Source: Promethearchaeota archaeon (GTDB lineage: Archaea > Asgardarchaeota > Lokiarchaeia > Sigyniarchaeales > SOKP01). Taken from it: a stretch of DNA of 35,156 nucleotides. The stretch's first letter is position 1. Every line of letters starts with the position of its first letter. This document shows, piece by piece, positions 16,436 through 24,024 of the stretch. The translations under genes were made by a program, and so were the position numbers. Location: NCBI GenBank assembly GCA_004375715.1, contig SOKP01000119.1:1-35156 (forward strand), in the 5' to 3' direction. The notes under the pieces were generated by a model, which was given only the letters and a program-made list of their open reading frames with translations, made no database searches and was not told the DNA's origin.

Positions 16436-17611
16436 TTACTTTCGCATATGTATAAAACCGCCAGATTTCATTAACTCACAAGGTTTAAGGTGTTTTTTAT
16501 CGCTTAATTCCACGAAGTCTTCTAACATTTTAGACCATTTTTCGTAATTTCTTTTACCAGGATTAAAAGGACCAGGCATACTCGTTCCAGCTAACATCAC
16601 ATCGTCAATAATTTTATATCCAGAAACTATATTTTCTTCTAACAGCTTACATCCTTCATTTAACATAATGGCCATTGTCATTTCCGGGTTTAAAATTCCC
16701 GCTTTTTTATTTAAATTTATTTTTGGTCTTCCCACCGTCCAATCGTAGAATCCTCGTCCTGTTTTTCTTCCTAAATATCCCTTTGTCACAAGATCCGTAA
16801 GAACTTTGCCTGGTGCAAAATCTGGAGAAAATATCTTTTCATAACTTTTTAAAACATTATAAGTAGTATCTACACCAAGATAGTCCGTTAGTTCGCATGG
16901 TCCCATTGGAATTAGCTTTCTTGCTCCTGCATCGGCATCAATTTGTTCCCATGGAATGCCTTTCTCGAAAGCGCGATCGAAAATCCAGCTAAGATAAATA
17001 ATTGGGGGCATAAGTAGCCTATTTGCAATAAATCCAGGACTTTCTTTCTCAATTCGAACTGAGAGACGTTTTCCTTTAAGGCAGGGTAGCCTTTTTCCAA
17101 TTTCAACACCAATATCTAAAGCTCTTTCAGATGTTTTTTCGCCCTTCATTACTTCAACACAACATTGAAGGACAACGGGGAGAAAAAAATGCATTCCAAT
17201 AACATTTTCTGGCTTAATTGAATCAGCGGCGATGTCTGTTATTCTAAAAGTAGAAGTATTTGAAGCAAAAATGCAGTGAGGGGGTGAATTTTCCATAACT
17301 AAATTACAAATTTGTTTTTTAATGTCTAATTTTTCTACAACAGCTTCAAATACGAAATCACTCTCTTTTACTGCAGATGATAAATCAATTGATATTCTGC
17401 ACCTTGCCATGATATTAGAAATGGATATTCCTTCGTCTAGCTTACCTTTTATCTGAGCTTTTTTTAAACCCTCTTCAATTTTAGCCAAACCATTGTTAAC
17501 GATATTTTCTTTAACATCAACTAATATTACATTAAAGCCTGCCATTAAAGCAACTTGAGCAATTCCATAACCCATAACTCCTGCTCCTACAACTGTAATG
17601 TTTTTAATCAT
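16436..17611 (-). CDS. 3-hydroxyacyl-CoA dehydrogenase (NAD-dependent)
   Basis: The protein, 391 residues from the chosen start, reads through as a 3-hydroxyacyl-CoA dehydrogenase. The N-terminal NAD fold has VVGAGVMGYGIAQ. The active-site region SNTSTFRITDIA and GMHFFLPVV holds the catalytic histidine. The C-terminal helical domain has GPCELTDYLGVDTTY and GRKTGRGFYDW. A GTG ten codons upstream opens the frame, but the ATG at 17611 has a better GGTGGAT ribosome-binding site upstream, so I start there. A C-terminal extension of about 80 residues follows the dehydrogenase core. Roles in fatty-acid or butanoate-type metabolism are possible; no thiolase or crotonase gene lies adjacent, so the pathway is open. 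Confidence 0.93.
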   Translation of the reverse strand: MIKNITVVGAGVMGYGIAQVALMAGFNVILVDVKENIVNNGLAKIEEGLKKAQIKGKLDEGISISNIMARCRISIDLSSAVKESDFVFEAVVEKLDIKKQICNLVMENSPPHCIFASNTSTFRITDIAADSIKPENVIGMHFFLPVVLQCCVEVMKGEKTSERALDIGVEIGKRLPCLKGKRLSVRIEKESPGFIANRLLMPPIIYLSWIFDRAFEKGIPWEQIDADAGARKLIPMGPCELTDYLGVDTTYNVLKSYEKIFSPDFAPGKVLTDLVTKGYLGRKTGRGFYDWTVGRPKINLNKKAGILNPEMTMAIMLNEGCKLLEENIVSGYKIIDDVMLAGTSMPGPFNPGKRNYEKWSKMLEDFVELSDKKHLKPCELMKSGGFIHMRK

Positions 17612-17758
17612 ATTTATATCCACCATTTTGTATAAAAACACTTAAAAATTAATTAATCTATTGCGAACATTTCTTATTTTAAATATATCTTTTGTGAAAT
17701 ATATCTTTACTATAATCTTAAAGTTAAAAACATTAAAGCTGGTAATATTTTTGTTATT

Positions 17759-17774
17759 AAAAAAAAAAAAAAAA
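17759..17774 (-). terminator. T16 run, probable terminator after the metF remnant
   Basis: A run of 16 A on the plus strand is a T16 tract on the minus strand, 27 bp beyond the stop of the metF remnant. Archaeal transcription usually ends at such T tracts, so the relic locus keeps its terminator. Confidence 0.55.
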
Positions 17775-17801
17775 GAATAAAAATGTGTGTATTCTTTTAA
17801 T

Positions 17802-18161
17802 TTATCCGTTGATAATACTATCTAATTTTGGAAAAATCCGAGGATAATGGACAGCCATACAATGAATTCCGTCAAGAAGGTTTTTTTTCCGCAATTCTGA
17901 TATGAAGGGTTTAAAGAAATCGTAATTGTATTGATCGTATACTTCTTTACGCTGCTTTTTATCAGGAAACTCTGTCTTCACGCTCTTCCACTTAGCTAGA
18001 ATCTCTTTAGGAACACTTACTATTAATAGAAGAATAGGAAGCACGAATAATAGAATTTTACCAATTCCAGAGACTTATTTGACCATTTTGCCTTGAAACC
18101 GTTCCTTTTTAATTATTTTAGCTAAATCTTTTTCTAATTCTCTTTCCATTTTATAATTCAT
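17802..18161 (-). pseudogene. Decayed metF (methylenetetrahydrofolate reductase) copy
   Basis: The last 65 or so codons clearly match the C-terminus of the intact MetF at 22363-23301: VSVPKEILAKWK versus VSVPKDLLKALK, then DFFKPFISELRKKN versus DFYEPFIKEIQKTT, and GIHCMAVHYPRIF versus GIHCMAVHYERLF. Upstream in the same frame lie a TAA stop at 18075-18077 and, before it, a start at 18161 with a KDLAKIIKKERFQGK stretch that may be the old N-terminus. About 200 codons of the middle, with the active site, are missing. So this is a metF duplicate with large deletion and a stop. The C-terminal match is firm, the N-terminal part is only a suggestion. Confidence 0.7.
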
Positions 18162-18265
18162 CCATTCATTTTCTGTAAAATTAAATAAAGATATAGTTAG
18201 AATAATAGAAAACGTGATTTAAAATTTTAATGTAAACAATCCCTAAGATTTCCGATTCAAAATTA

Positions 18266-18275
18266 AATATATAAA
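18266..18275 (+). promoter_or_regulatory. TATA box for the Fe-S protein gene
   Basis: The stretch AAATATATAA is centred about 27 bp upstream of the ATG at 18298. That spacing would start transcription at or next to the ATG, so the mRNA is probably leaderless; no ribosome-binding site is visible. Confidence 0.5.
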
Positions 18276-18297
18276 CAAGACACTCTTTTATAAATTC

Positions 18298-19416
18298 ATG
18301 TTGGAAATTGATAATTATGAGATTGTAAGACAAAAATTAAGTCTCGGGTCATTATACGCACCAAAACATAAGAAAATCTTTGAACTGATGAAAATCTTAT
18401 GGAATGAAGAGGAGATTGAAATCATTTCCAAGTTTGAAGGCGCTGATAAATATACTTCGCTTAAAAGTTTAGAAAAATCTACAGGAATTTCAAGAGATGA
18501 ATTGGTATCTATTTTAGATGGGTTATACGCCAAAGGTACAATTGCTAAAGTAGATAATGGGTACGGTTTAGTTCCAATTCTTCCAGGCATCTTTGAAAGA
18601 TATTTTATTAGGAGGAACGATTCTGAGGAAAATTTAATAAAAGTAGCGGAATTATTCAGATGGTTTTTTAAGAGCTTTCTACCACCATTCTTAGTTGAAA
18701 CAAATTTAAAATTTTTTAGACCGAGGTTACCGATTAACGCTAAGGAAAAATTAATTGAAGTTGATAAATCTCTTGATGTCGAATCTCAAATTTTGCCTTA
18801 CGAATTAATGTCTCAATTAATTGATAATTACGACATTTTCACGGTCATTCCATGCCAATGCCGCTTAATTGCCGAGTACACTGGAGATCCCTGCCAGGTG
18901 GCATCTCCAGAGATGGGTTGCTTTTTAGCGGGAGAAGGAGCTCGATCAAGTATCGAACGAGGCGCACCAAAGCTTAATAAGGAAGAAGCAGTTGAATATC
19001 TTATAAAAACAGAAAAGGCAGGATTAATTCACCATTGTGTTGCCGACAGCAGCATTGAATCGACTTTATTCGTATGTAATTGTTGTATCTGCCATTGTGG
19101 AGCCCTAGTAGCTGCCAAAGAACATAAATACTATGCCACCTTAGCATCCAACTATACTCCTAAAATAAACAATGATCTTTGTACAAAATGCGAAATTTGT
19201 TTAAATAAATGCCCAATGGGTGTTATTTATCATAAACTTCCTAACGAACCAGATTCTTCTGATGAACAGATGTTTATAAACGAAGATTATTGCTTGGGGT
19301 GCGGAGTTTGCGCAGCTAATTGCCCTAATGATGCTATAAAATTAGTAAAAGTCAGAGACAATATTCCCACAGAAAAGTTTAAAATTGGAACGAAAACATT
19401 TCTTGAATTGATTTAA
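18298..19416 (+). CDS. Winged-helix plus Cys-rich plus 2x[4Fe-4S] ferredoxin protein
   Basis: This 372-residue protein combines three parts. Residues 30-95 look like a winged helix (LKSLEKSTGISRDELVSILDGL). A middle cysteine-rich region has C176, C178, C189 and C198, then C237 and a dense CNCCICHC (C250-C257). The C-terminus is a two-cluster ferredoxin: C285, C288, C291 and C295, then C322, C325, C328 and C332. I recall similar proteins in anaerobic bacteria and Asgard archaea, without a set function. The dense Cys patch could hold another Fe-S cluster. The winged helix may be structural or may tie redox state to DNA binding. The gene has its own promoter and looks monocistronic. Confidence 0.82.
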   Translation: MLEIDNYEIVRQKLSLGSLYAPKHKKIFELMKILWNEEEIEIISKFEGADKYTSLKSLEKSTGISRDELVSILDGLYAKGTIAKVDNGYGLVPILPGIFERYFIRRNDSEENLIKVAELFRWFFKSFLPPFLVETNLKFFRPRLPINAKEKLIEVDKSLDVESQILPYELMSQLIDNYDIFTVIPCQCRLIAEYTGDPCQVASPEMGCFLAGEGARSSIERGAPKLNKEEAVEYLIKTEKAGLIHHCVADSSIESTLFVCNCCICHCGALVAAKEHKYYATLASNYTPKINNDLCTKCEICLNKCPMGVIYHKLPNEPDSSDEQMFINEDYCLGCGVCAANCPNDAIKLVKVRDNIPTEKFKIGTKTFLELI

Positions 19417-19788
19417 TTTAATTCAATAAGTTATGAGTTATTTTTAGATTTTTACCTACATTTTTGGTAGTAGAATTCTTTTTTTCTTACATTTTTTCAA
19501 AAAAGGTGTACTTAGGCAATGTGACGATAGAAATTAAGATTAAATTGCGGGATTTAGAATTTGATATGAAGAAGAATATCATGAAAAAAATATAGGCTCC
19601 GTTCTGCTGTAATGCTGGAGAACCCAATCTGTTTATATAAATTCCGTCGTATTTATTATTTATTTTTATTATGTTAACAAACGATTATCACTTTCATTTA
19701 TAAGGGGATGGAGCTAATTTATATTAGAGTTTTGTTATTAGTTTTATTATTAGTTTTATGAAAATTAAAAACGAAGAGTGATTATGTT
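19417..19788. other. 372-bp intergenic region
   Basis: I see no gene here. It begins with a T-rich stretch (T7 at 19479-19485) after a four-bp stem, CTAC/GTAG (19456-19470), which may end the upstream Fe-S protein transcript. TATA-like sequences (TTTATATAAATTC around 19632-19644 and TTTATAAGG near 19696) could be promoters of the downstream membrane protein. A GGCTCCGTTCTGC to GCTGGAG stretch can form a weak stem but no recognisable RNA. Confidence 0.6.
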
Positions 19789-20493
19789 ATGTTAACTGGT
19801 TTAGGTTGGATCGATGGAATCTCTACCTCTGTAGTGGTTATATTTGGCTTCATTTTTGGATTTTTCTTCTTATATAAAGCGCGTAAGTCCAGTGCTAAGA
19901 TTTTAACTATTTTAGGAATAGTAAATATTTTAGCGGGGCTAATGTATTTAGGGGTTTTTACAGATTTTTTAGTGGTCCTTGCAACAGAAACTAATCTGGA
20001 TAATACTTACGGTTTAGTTGGAATCTTAAGTTACATTTGGTTCGCTCCAGTAATGATACTTGCTCTATATATCGGTGCTGAACTCTTATTACCCAAGAGA
20101 AAGTGGTATCTTATGGCTATAATCATCATTATTTGCATAGTATTTGTAATTCTTTTCTTAATGGATCCTATGGGCACTTTTAATTTTGTCCCTCCATTAG
20201 TTCCAGGAGAATCATTGATTGATTATAATGTCAATATATTTACGCCAGCGGGAATTATAATGGCACTATTATTACTCCTGGTCTTAATTATTCTTGGGTT
20301 TGGTTTTTTAATAAAGGGCATTCAGTCTTCAGGTGTGTTAAGGAAAAAATTCTTGTTCTTATCTATGGGAGCTATATGTTTTTGTGTTTTTGGATTACTT
20401 GAGGGCTTAACTGCTCCAGGAGTGATGGTGATTTTTGTTAGAATTGGTTATCTAGTTAGTTTTTGGCTGATGTATTACGGTCTAAAAGATTAG
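19789..20493 (+). CDS. Seven-transmembrane hypothetical protein
   Basis: This 234-residue protein is mostly hydrophobic. Seven membrane segments can be drawn at about 8-32, 37-57, 73-99, 105-125, 147-175, 185-205 and 208-232. A short polar loop (126-146, with PPLVPGE) separates helix 4 from helix 5. I do not recognise the family. The N-terminus has no cleavable signal, so helix 1 probably serves as the anchor. The start is ATG at 19789 with no clear ribosome-binding site. The gene is followed by a T-rich terminator and is not obviously linked to its neighbours. Sensor or transport roles are possible, but I see no residue pattern such as a conserved Lys or Asp to support a rhodopsin. Confidence 0.7.
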   Translation: MLTGLGWIDGISTSVVVIFGFIFGFFFLYKARKSSAKILTILGIVNILAGLMYLGVFTDFLVVLATETNLDNTYGLVGILSYIWFAPVMILALYIGAELLLPKRKWYLMAIIIIICIVFVILFLMDPMGTFNFVPPLVPGESLIDYNVNIFTPAGIIMALLLLLVLIILGFGFLIKGIQSSGVLRKKFLFLSMGAICFCVFGLLEGLTAPGVMVIFVRIGYLVSFWLMYYGLKD

Positions 20494-20508
20494 AATTATT
20501 TTACAAAT

Positions 20509-20531
20509 CTTTTTTTTCTTTTTATTTTTTT
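20509..20531 (+). terminator. T-rich terminator after the 7-TM gene
   Basis: Fifteen bases after the stop codon comes an almost pure T stretch (two runs of eight and five or more T separated by single C or A). Archaeal polymerases stop at such tracts without a hairpin. Confidence 0.5.
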
Positions 20532-20602
20532 AAAAGGCAAATTAAAAATTCCTTTCTTTATTTTTTCAAGTAAGAATCAAATATTGATAGCTAGGTACTT
20601 TT

Positions 20603-21625
20603 TTGTATAAATTTAAATCTGAAGTCAATAAAATTGACGATGTCTATCGAATTAAAATTGATGTTCCATTTGCAGTAAAGTTCGTTTGTCTTTATCTTTT
20701 TAAATTAAATGATCAATACATTCTAATAGATGCAGGTTTAAATATGGGAAATTGGAGTAAACTATTTTTTAAAGCGTTGAATGATATAAATATACGCATT
20801 GAAGATATTAATTATTGTTTTATTACTCATCTTCATTTAGATCACATAGGATTGGTAAAAACGCTTAAAAGAAAAAATCCAAACATGAAAATAGTGATGA
20901 ACGATATAACTCATAAGATTTTGAGATGGGAAACACACGATTCAAGTTTGGAAGAACTAAAAACTGAAGCAAAAAAAGTTGCTAATCTGATGATAAAATA
21001 TGGAATTAGCGAAGAACAAGGGAAAAGAGTGGTCCAATTCTTCACATTTTGGCCGAGACTTTTACGCTACCAAAAACCAGATGTAATTGTACGCGATAAT
21101 GATACATTTTTAGATGATTTAGAAGTAATTTGGACTCCAGGTCATAGCTTTGGCCATACAGCCATTTTTAATGCTAAAAAGAAATATCTTTTTTCTGGAG
21201 ATCACATCCTTTCGAGAATTACTCCACATATCGGGAATTTTTTAATCCCCAATACTCTTAAGGATGAATATGAGAAGTACGATTTTAATAACATTTTAGA
21301 CCATTATCTAAACTCGTTAGATCGAATCGATAAGTTAAATGCAAAGATAATTTTCCCTGCTCATCAAGACATAATATATAATCCACATGAACGGATTTTA
21401 GAAATAAAGAAGCATCACGAGAATAGGTTAGCAGAAATTTCAAATTTGATCAAAGAAAAACCTAAGACTCCGTTTGAAATTTCTCAAATTCATTTTGGAA
21501 CGGATTTAGACGAAATTAATTCATTTATGGCTTTAAGTGAAATTTTAGGACACTTACTTTTTCTCGAAAATCTCGGAAAAATAGATAAATTCGAAAAAAG
21601 TGGAAAGATTTATTATAAAAGTTAA
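20603..21625 (+). CDS. Metallo-beta-lactamase-fold hydrolase
   Basis: This 340-residue protein has the MBL signature THLHLDH (H76, H78, D80, H81), then H181 in GHSFGH, D200 in SGDH and H254 in FPAHQD, which together form a dinuclear metal site. Residues 288-340 (PFEISQIHFG to the end) look like a small winged-helix or helical cap typical of glyoxalase II-like and related MBL hydrolases. The substrate cannot be read from the sequence. The start is TTG at 20603, with AGGT a few bases upstream. The ICMT-like methyltransferase gene follows after 5 bp, so the pair is co-transcribed and may act on a related thioester, lipid or prenyl compound. Confidence 0.88.
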   Translation: MYKFKSEVNKIDDVYRIKIDVPFAVKFVCLYLFKLNDQYILIDAGLNMGNWSKLFFKALNDINIRIEDINYCFITHLHLDHIGLVKTLKRKNPNMKIVMNDITHKILRWETHDSSLEELKTEAKKVANLMIKYGISEEQGKRVVQFFTFWPRLLRYQKPDVIVRDNDTFLDDLEVIWTPGHSFGHTAIFNAKKKYLFSGDHILSRITPHIGNFLIPNTLKDEYEKYDFNNILDHYLNSLDRIDKLNAKIIFPAHQDIIYNPHERILEIKKHHENRLAEISNLIKEKPKTPFEISQIHFGTDLDEINSFMALSEILGHLLFLENLGKIDKFEKSGKIYYKS

Positions 21626-21630
21626 AAAAT

Positions 21631-22230
21631 ATGGCGTTCCTCTTGAGAGAATGGATTAATTTTATAGTTATGATTAGTTCCTCTTTACTTCTTACCATTT
21701 TTTACATTAAAAGCGTTAAACCGGCGACACTTGAGAAAAAAATAGGTGAAGTTGCGTATAAAAGGTGTTATCATTATCGAATATTAGCGAGTTTATTCAT
21801 GGTTTTAATTTTAATTAACCAAATCGTCTATTTTTATTATCCTCTTCCAATAATTTTTCCTCGATTCTTCCCTTGGGATTATTGGGTGTCAGTATTAATT
21901 GCAATCCTAATTGCTGTGCCGAGTCTTCTAATAATGCTTAAAGGCGTTCGTGACGCAGGAGAAGAAACAATCAGACCATCAAGGGAGAATCCTCTTTATG
22001 GTGGTATATATAACAAGATCAGGCACCCTCAAGCTATAGGAGAACTCGGTACGTGGTGGATCGTACCTTTCTTAGTTAATTCTCCTTTTCTTGTTATTTT
22101 TTCTTTTATATGGATACCAATTTTCTACTTGTTTTGTGTTTACGAGGAAAAAGATCTTGAACTCAGATACAAAGAAGCATATATAGAATATAAAAAGAAA
22201 ACTGGAATGTTTTTTCCCAAACAGTGTTGA
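21631..22230 (+). CDS. Isoprenylcysteine methyltransferase (ICMT)/PEMT-like membrane methyltransferase
   Basis: This 199-residue membrane protein has hydrophobic segments at about 6-27, 47-68, 80-104 and 142-165. Its C-terminal half carries the family signature: GGIYNKIRHPQAIGE (SAM-binding RHP motif), then a hydrophobic helix and EEKDLELRYKEAYIEYKKKTGMFFP, close to the EE-x-L-x3-(F/Y)-G-x2-Y-x2-Y pattern. These enzymes methylate isoprenylcysteine, phospholipid or other membrane substrates. Asgard small GTPases are known relatives of prenylated eukaryotic proteins, but no CaaX ending is seen in the GTPases of this window. Co-transcribed with the MBL-fold hydrolase gene. Confidence 0.85.
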   Translation: MAFLLREWINFIVMISSSLLLTIFYIKSVKPATLEKKIGEVAYKRCYHYRILASLFMVLILINQIVYFYYPLPIIFPRFFPWDYWVSVLIAILIAVPSLLIMLKGVRDAGEETIRPSRENPLYGGIYNKIRHPQAIGELGTWWIVPFLVNSPFLVIFSFIWIPIFYLFCVYEEKDLELRYKEAYIEYKKKTGMFFPKQC

Positions 22231-22297
22231 AATTAGATGAATGAATATTCCTTAATTTATGCGTTTAGTTAAAAAATCGAATAATGTAAGTTTTTTT

Positions 22298-22324
22298 ATA
22301 TTATTTAAAAAAATAATATTTTTT
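22298..22324 (+). terminator. Hairpin terminator of the MBL-ICMT operon
   Basis: A perfect 9-bp stem (ATATTATTT/AAATAATAT) with a 4-base loop is followed directly by a T run. It would end plus-strand transcription coming from the ICMT-like gene, before the convergent metF stop at 22363. Confidence 0.5.
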
Positions 22325-22362
22325 GGAAAAATTTTATCATGTTTTTGTTTTACTCATTATTG

Positions 22363-23301
22363 CTAGAAGTTCTTTAATAAAGGCTCAAATAGTCTTTCGT
22401 AATGCACAGCCATGCAATGGATACCTGCAGCTTTAGTGGTTTTCTGGATTTCCTTGATAAATGGTTCATAAAAGTCAATATTAATCTTATCGATAACTTC
22501 ATTCCGCTTTTTTTTATCATCTTTGTACTCCTTTTTTGCAGTCTTTAAAGCCTTCAAAAGATCCTTTGGAACTGAAACGCCAGGGATGTACTCATTGAAA
22601 TACCAAGCAATGCCGTAATTTTTTATAGGAAATAGTCCTAGCAATACGGGAACATTGAATTTTTCTAATTCTTTTAGGAATTCTTTGGCATCATCTATGT
22701 CAAAAGATGTTTGAGTTTGAATGAAATCAGCGCCAACTTCTACTTTTCTTCCTACTTTTAAGATTTCGGGTTCTCTTGGGTTTGAGTTTGGGTTAGCGGC
22801 ACATCCCACATTCATTTCGATTTTTCCGCCTTCAATTTCATTTCCCTTTAAATCAGTACCGTCATCTACCATTTTAGAAACGAGATCAATTAACTGTGTG
22901 GAGTCTAAATCGAATACAGGTCTAGCATTCTGATGATCTCCAAGAGCAGTATGATCTCCAGTTAAAGCAAGTATATTTTTTAGGCCAAGTATCGCTCCAC
23001 CTAATATATCGCCAAATAAGGCAATTCGATTTCTATCTCGAACAGTCATCTGCCATATCGCTTCCAAGCCAACTTTTTCTTGAACTAAGTAGCAAGGAAC
23101 CATGGAACAAGTATAAGCATCTCCTTGTGGTCCATCCGTCACATTAGCAGCAACAATCTTTCCCGTTTTTTTCATTTCTTCCGCAGAATGTAGGATAGAA
23201 GACAAATCAATCATCTTCTTTGGCTCTAATTCACCAGTGAATAAAAATTTACCTTCCCTCATAGTTTTTACTAAATTACTATATGCTGGTCTTTTTGTCA
23301 T
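22363..23301 (-). CDS. metF: 5,10-methylenetetrahydrofolate reductase
   Basis: Complete 312-residue MetF, the flavoprotein that interconverts methylene- and methyltetrahydrofolate. Clear family landmarks are the N-terminal FTGELEPKK (E24/E26 as acid residues), AANVTDGPQGD, QMTVRDRNR, ALTGDH, FIQTQTSFD, NVPVLLGLFP and GIHCMAVHYERLF. No fusion to MetV is seen. It is the last gene of a three-gene operon, 4 bp after metV, with an AAGGAGGAG ribosome-binding site inside the end of metV. This suggests a MetFV-type reductase as in acetogens and Asgards. Direction (C1 oxidation or reduction) is not decided by sequence. A decayed second metF lies at 17802-18161. Confidence 0.95.
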   Translation of the reverse strand: MTKRPAYSNLVKTMREGKFLFTGELEPKKMIDLSSILHSAEEMKKTGKIVAANVTDGPQGDAYTCSMVPCYLVQEKVGLEAIWQMTVRDRNRIALFGDILGGAILGLKNILALTGDHTALGDHQNARPVFDLDSTQLIDLVSKMVDDGTDLKGNEIEGGKIEMNVGCAANPNSNPREPEILKVGRKVEVGADFIQTQTSFDIDDAKEFLKELEKFNVPVLLGLFPIKNYGIAWYFNEYIPGVSVPKDLLKALKTAKKEYKDDKKKRNEVIDKINIDFYEPFIKEIQKTTKAAGIHCMAVHYERLFEPLLKNF

Positions 23302-23304
23302 TTT

Positions 23305-24000
23305 CTATTTCTCCTCCTTTATTGGTTCTTCTTCGTTCGTATAAGATTTATTAATATCAATAAACCGTGGACTTGACCAAAGTCTATAGTTTCTTGGTGG
23401 ACGGTATTTAGTAAAAAGATCCATTCTATTAAATTTTCTTAGGCGTTCGTATATCTTTATCCAAGCACATTCGTGTATATATCCACCAACTTCGCATTTA
23501 CCGTCAACAGTCCCACCACATGGTCCGTTACTCAAGTTTTTAGCACATCCGGCCATAGGACACACTCCACCAGTAGCACCAAGTAAACACTCTCCGCATG
23601 TTTCACAATATTCAGCAAAACTATTTTCTGCATTATTTTCTGCCCCTCCAAACATACTATTTTGAGCAGGATAGGTAAGAATATTTTCAAATATTCGATT
23701 CATCATGACAACGCCTAATCCGCAGGATAACGATACTATCGCATCGTATTCCTCAATAAAAGGTCGAACGGTAGTTGCTGCAATTCTATCGTCACATTGC
23801 CTAAGTACTGTTATAGCTTTCCATTTTAACTCTTTACCCTCGACTTTTGCTTTTAATTCGAGCATTTGACCAAGATTTTTCGCTTCAGCTATAGATCTTG
23901 GAGGTTGACAACATCCATCACACCCAGTAACTAAAATTTTTGAATATTGTTTTATCATATCGTATATTTCTTCTATATTTTTAAGTTCTGTAATTATCAT
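23305..24000 (-). CDS. metV: MetV, Fe-S/zinc subunit of methylenetetrahydrofolate reductase
   Basis: This 231-residue protein is a MetV, the C-terminal-type partner of MetF. It has a dense cysteine set: C27, C30, C31; C69; C93; C132, C135 and C138 in CETCGEC; C147, C152, C161, C169 and C178 in a GGVCPMAGCAKNLSNGPCGG stretch. The latter is the MTHFR_C domain signature. Acetogen studies report that MetV binds Fe-S clusters and zinc and is required for MetF activity. Its start ATG follows a GAGGG ribosome-binding site. The upstream gene encodes an HdrA/GltD/MvhD-like fusion, so the trio probably forms one reductase complex. The last residues are charged and may be a linker. Confidence 0.93.
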   Translation of the reverse strand: MIITELKNIEEIYDMIKQYSKILVTGCDGCCQPPRSIAEAKNLGQMLELKAKVEGKELKWKAITVLRQCDDRIAATTVRPFIEEYDAIVSLSCGLGVVMMNRIFENILTYPAQNSMFGGAENNAENSFAEYCETCGECLLGATGGVCPMAGCAKNLSNGPCGGTVDGKCEVGGYIHECAWIKIYERLRKFNRMDLFTKYRPPRNYRLWSSPRFIDINKSYTNEEEPIKEEK

Positions 24001-24024
24001 TTTAATTTTTCCCTCATAAACATC

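Noticed and set aside
19417-19788. Possible structured RNA around the GGCTCC to GGAG stretch
   Set aside because: The stem is only a few base pairs, with no conserved motif.
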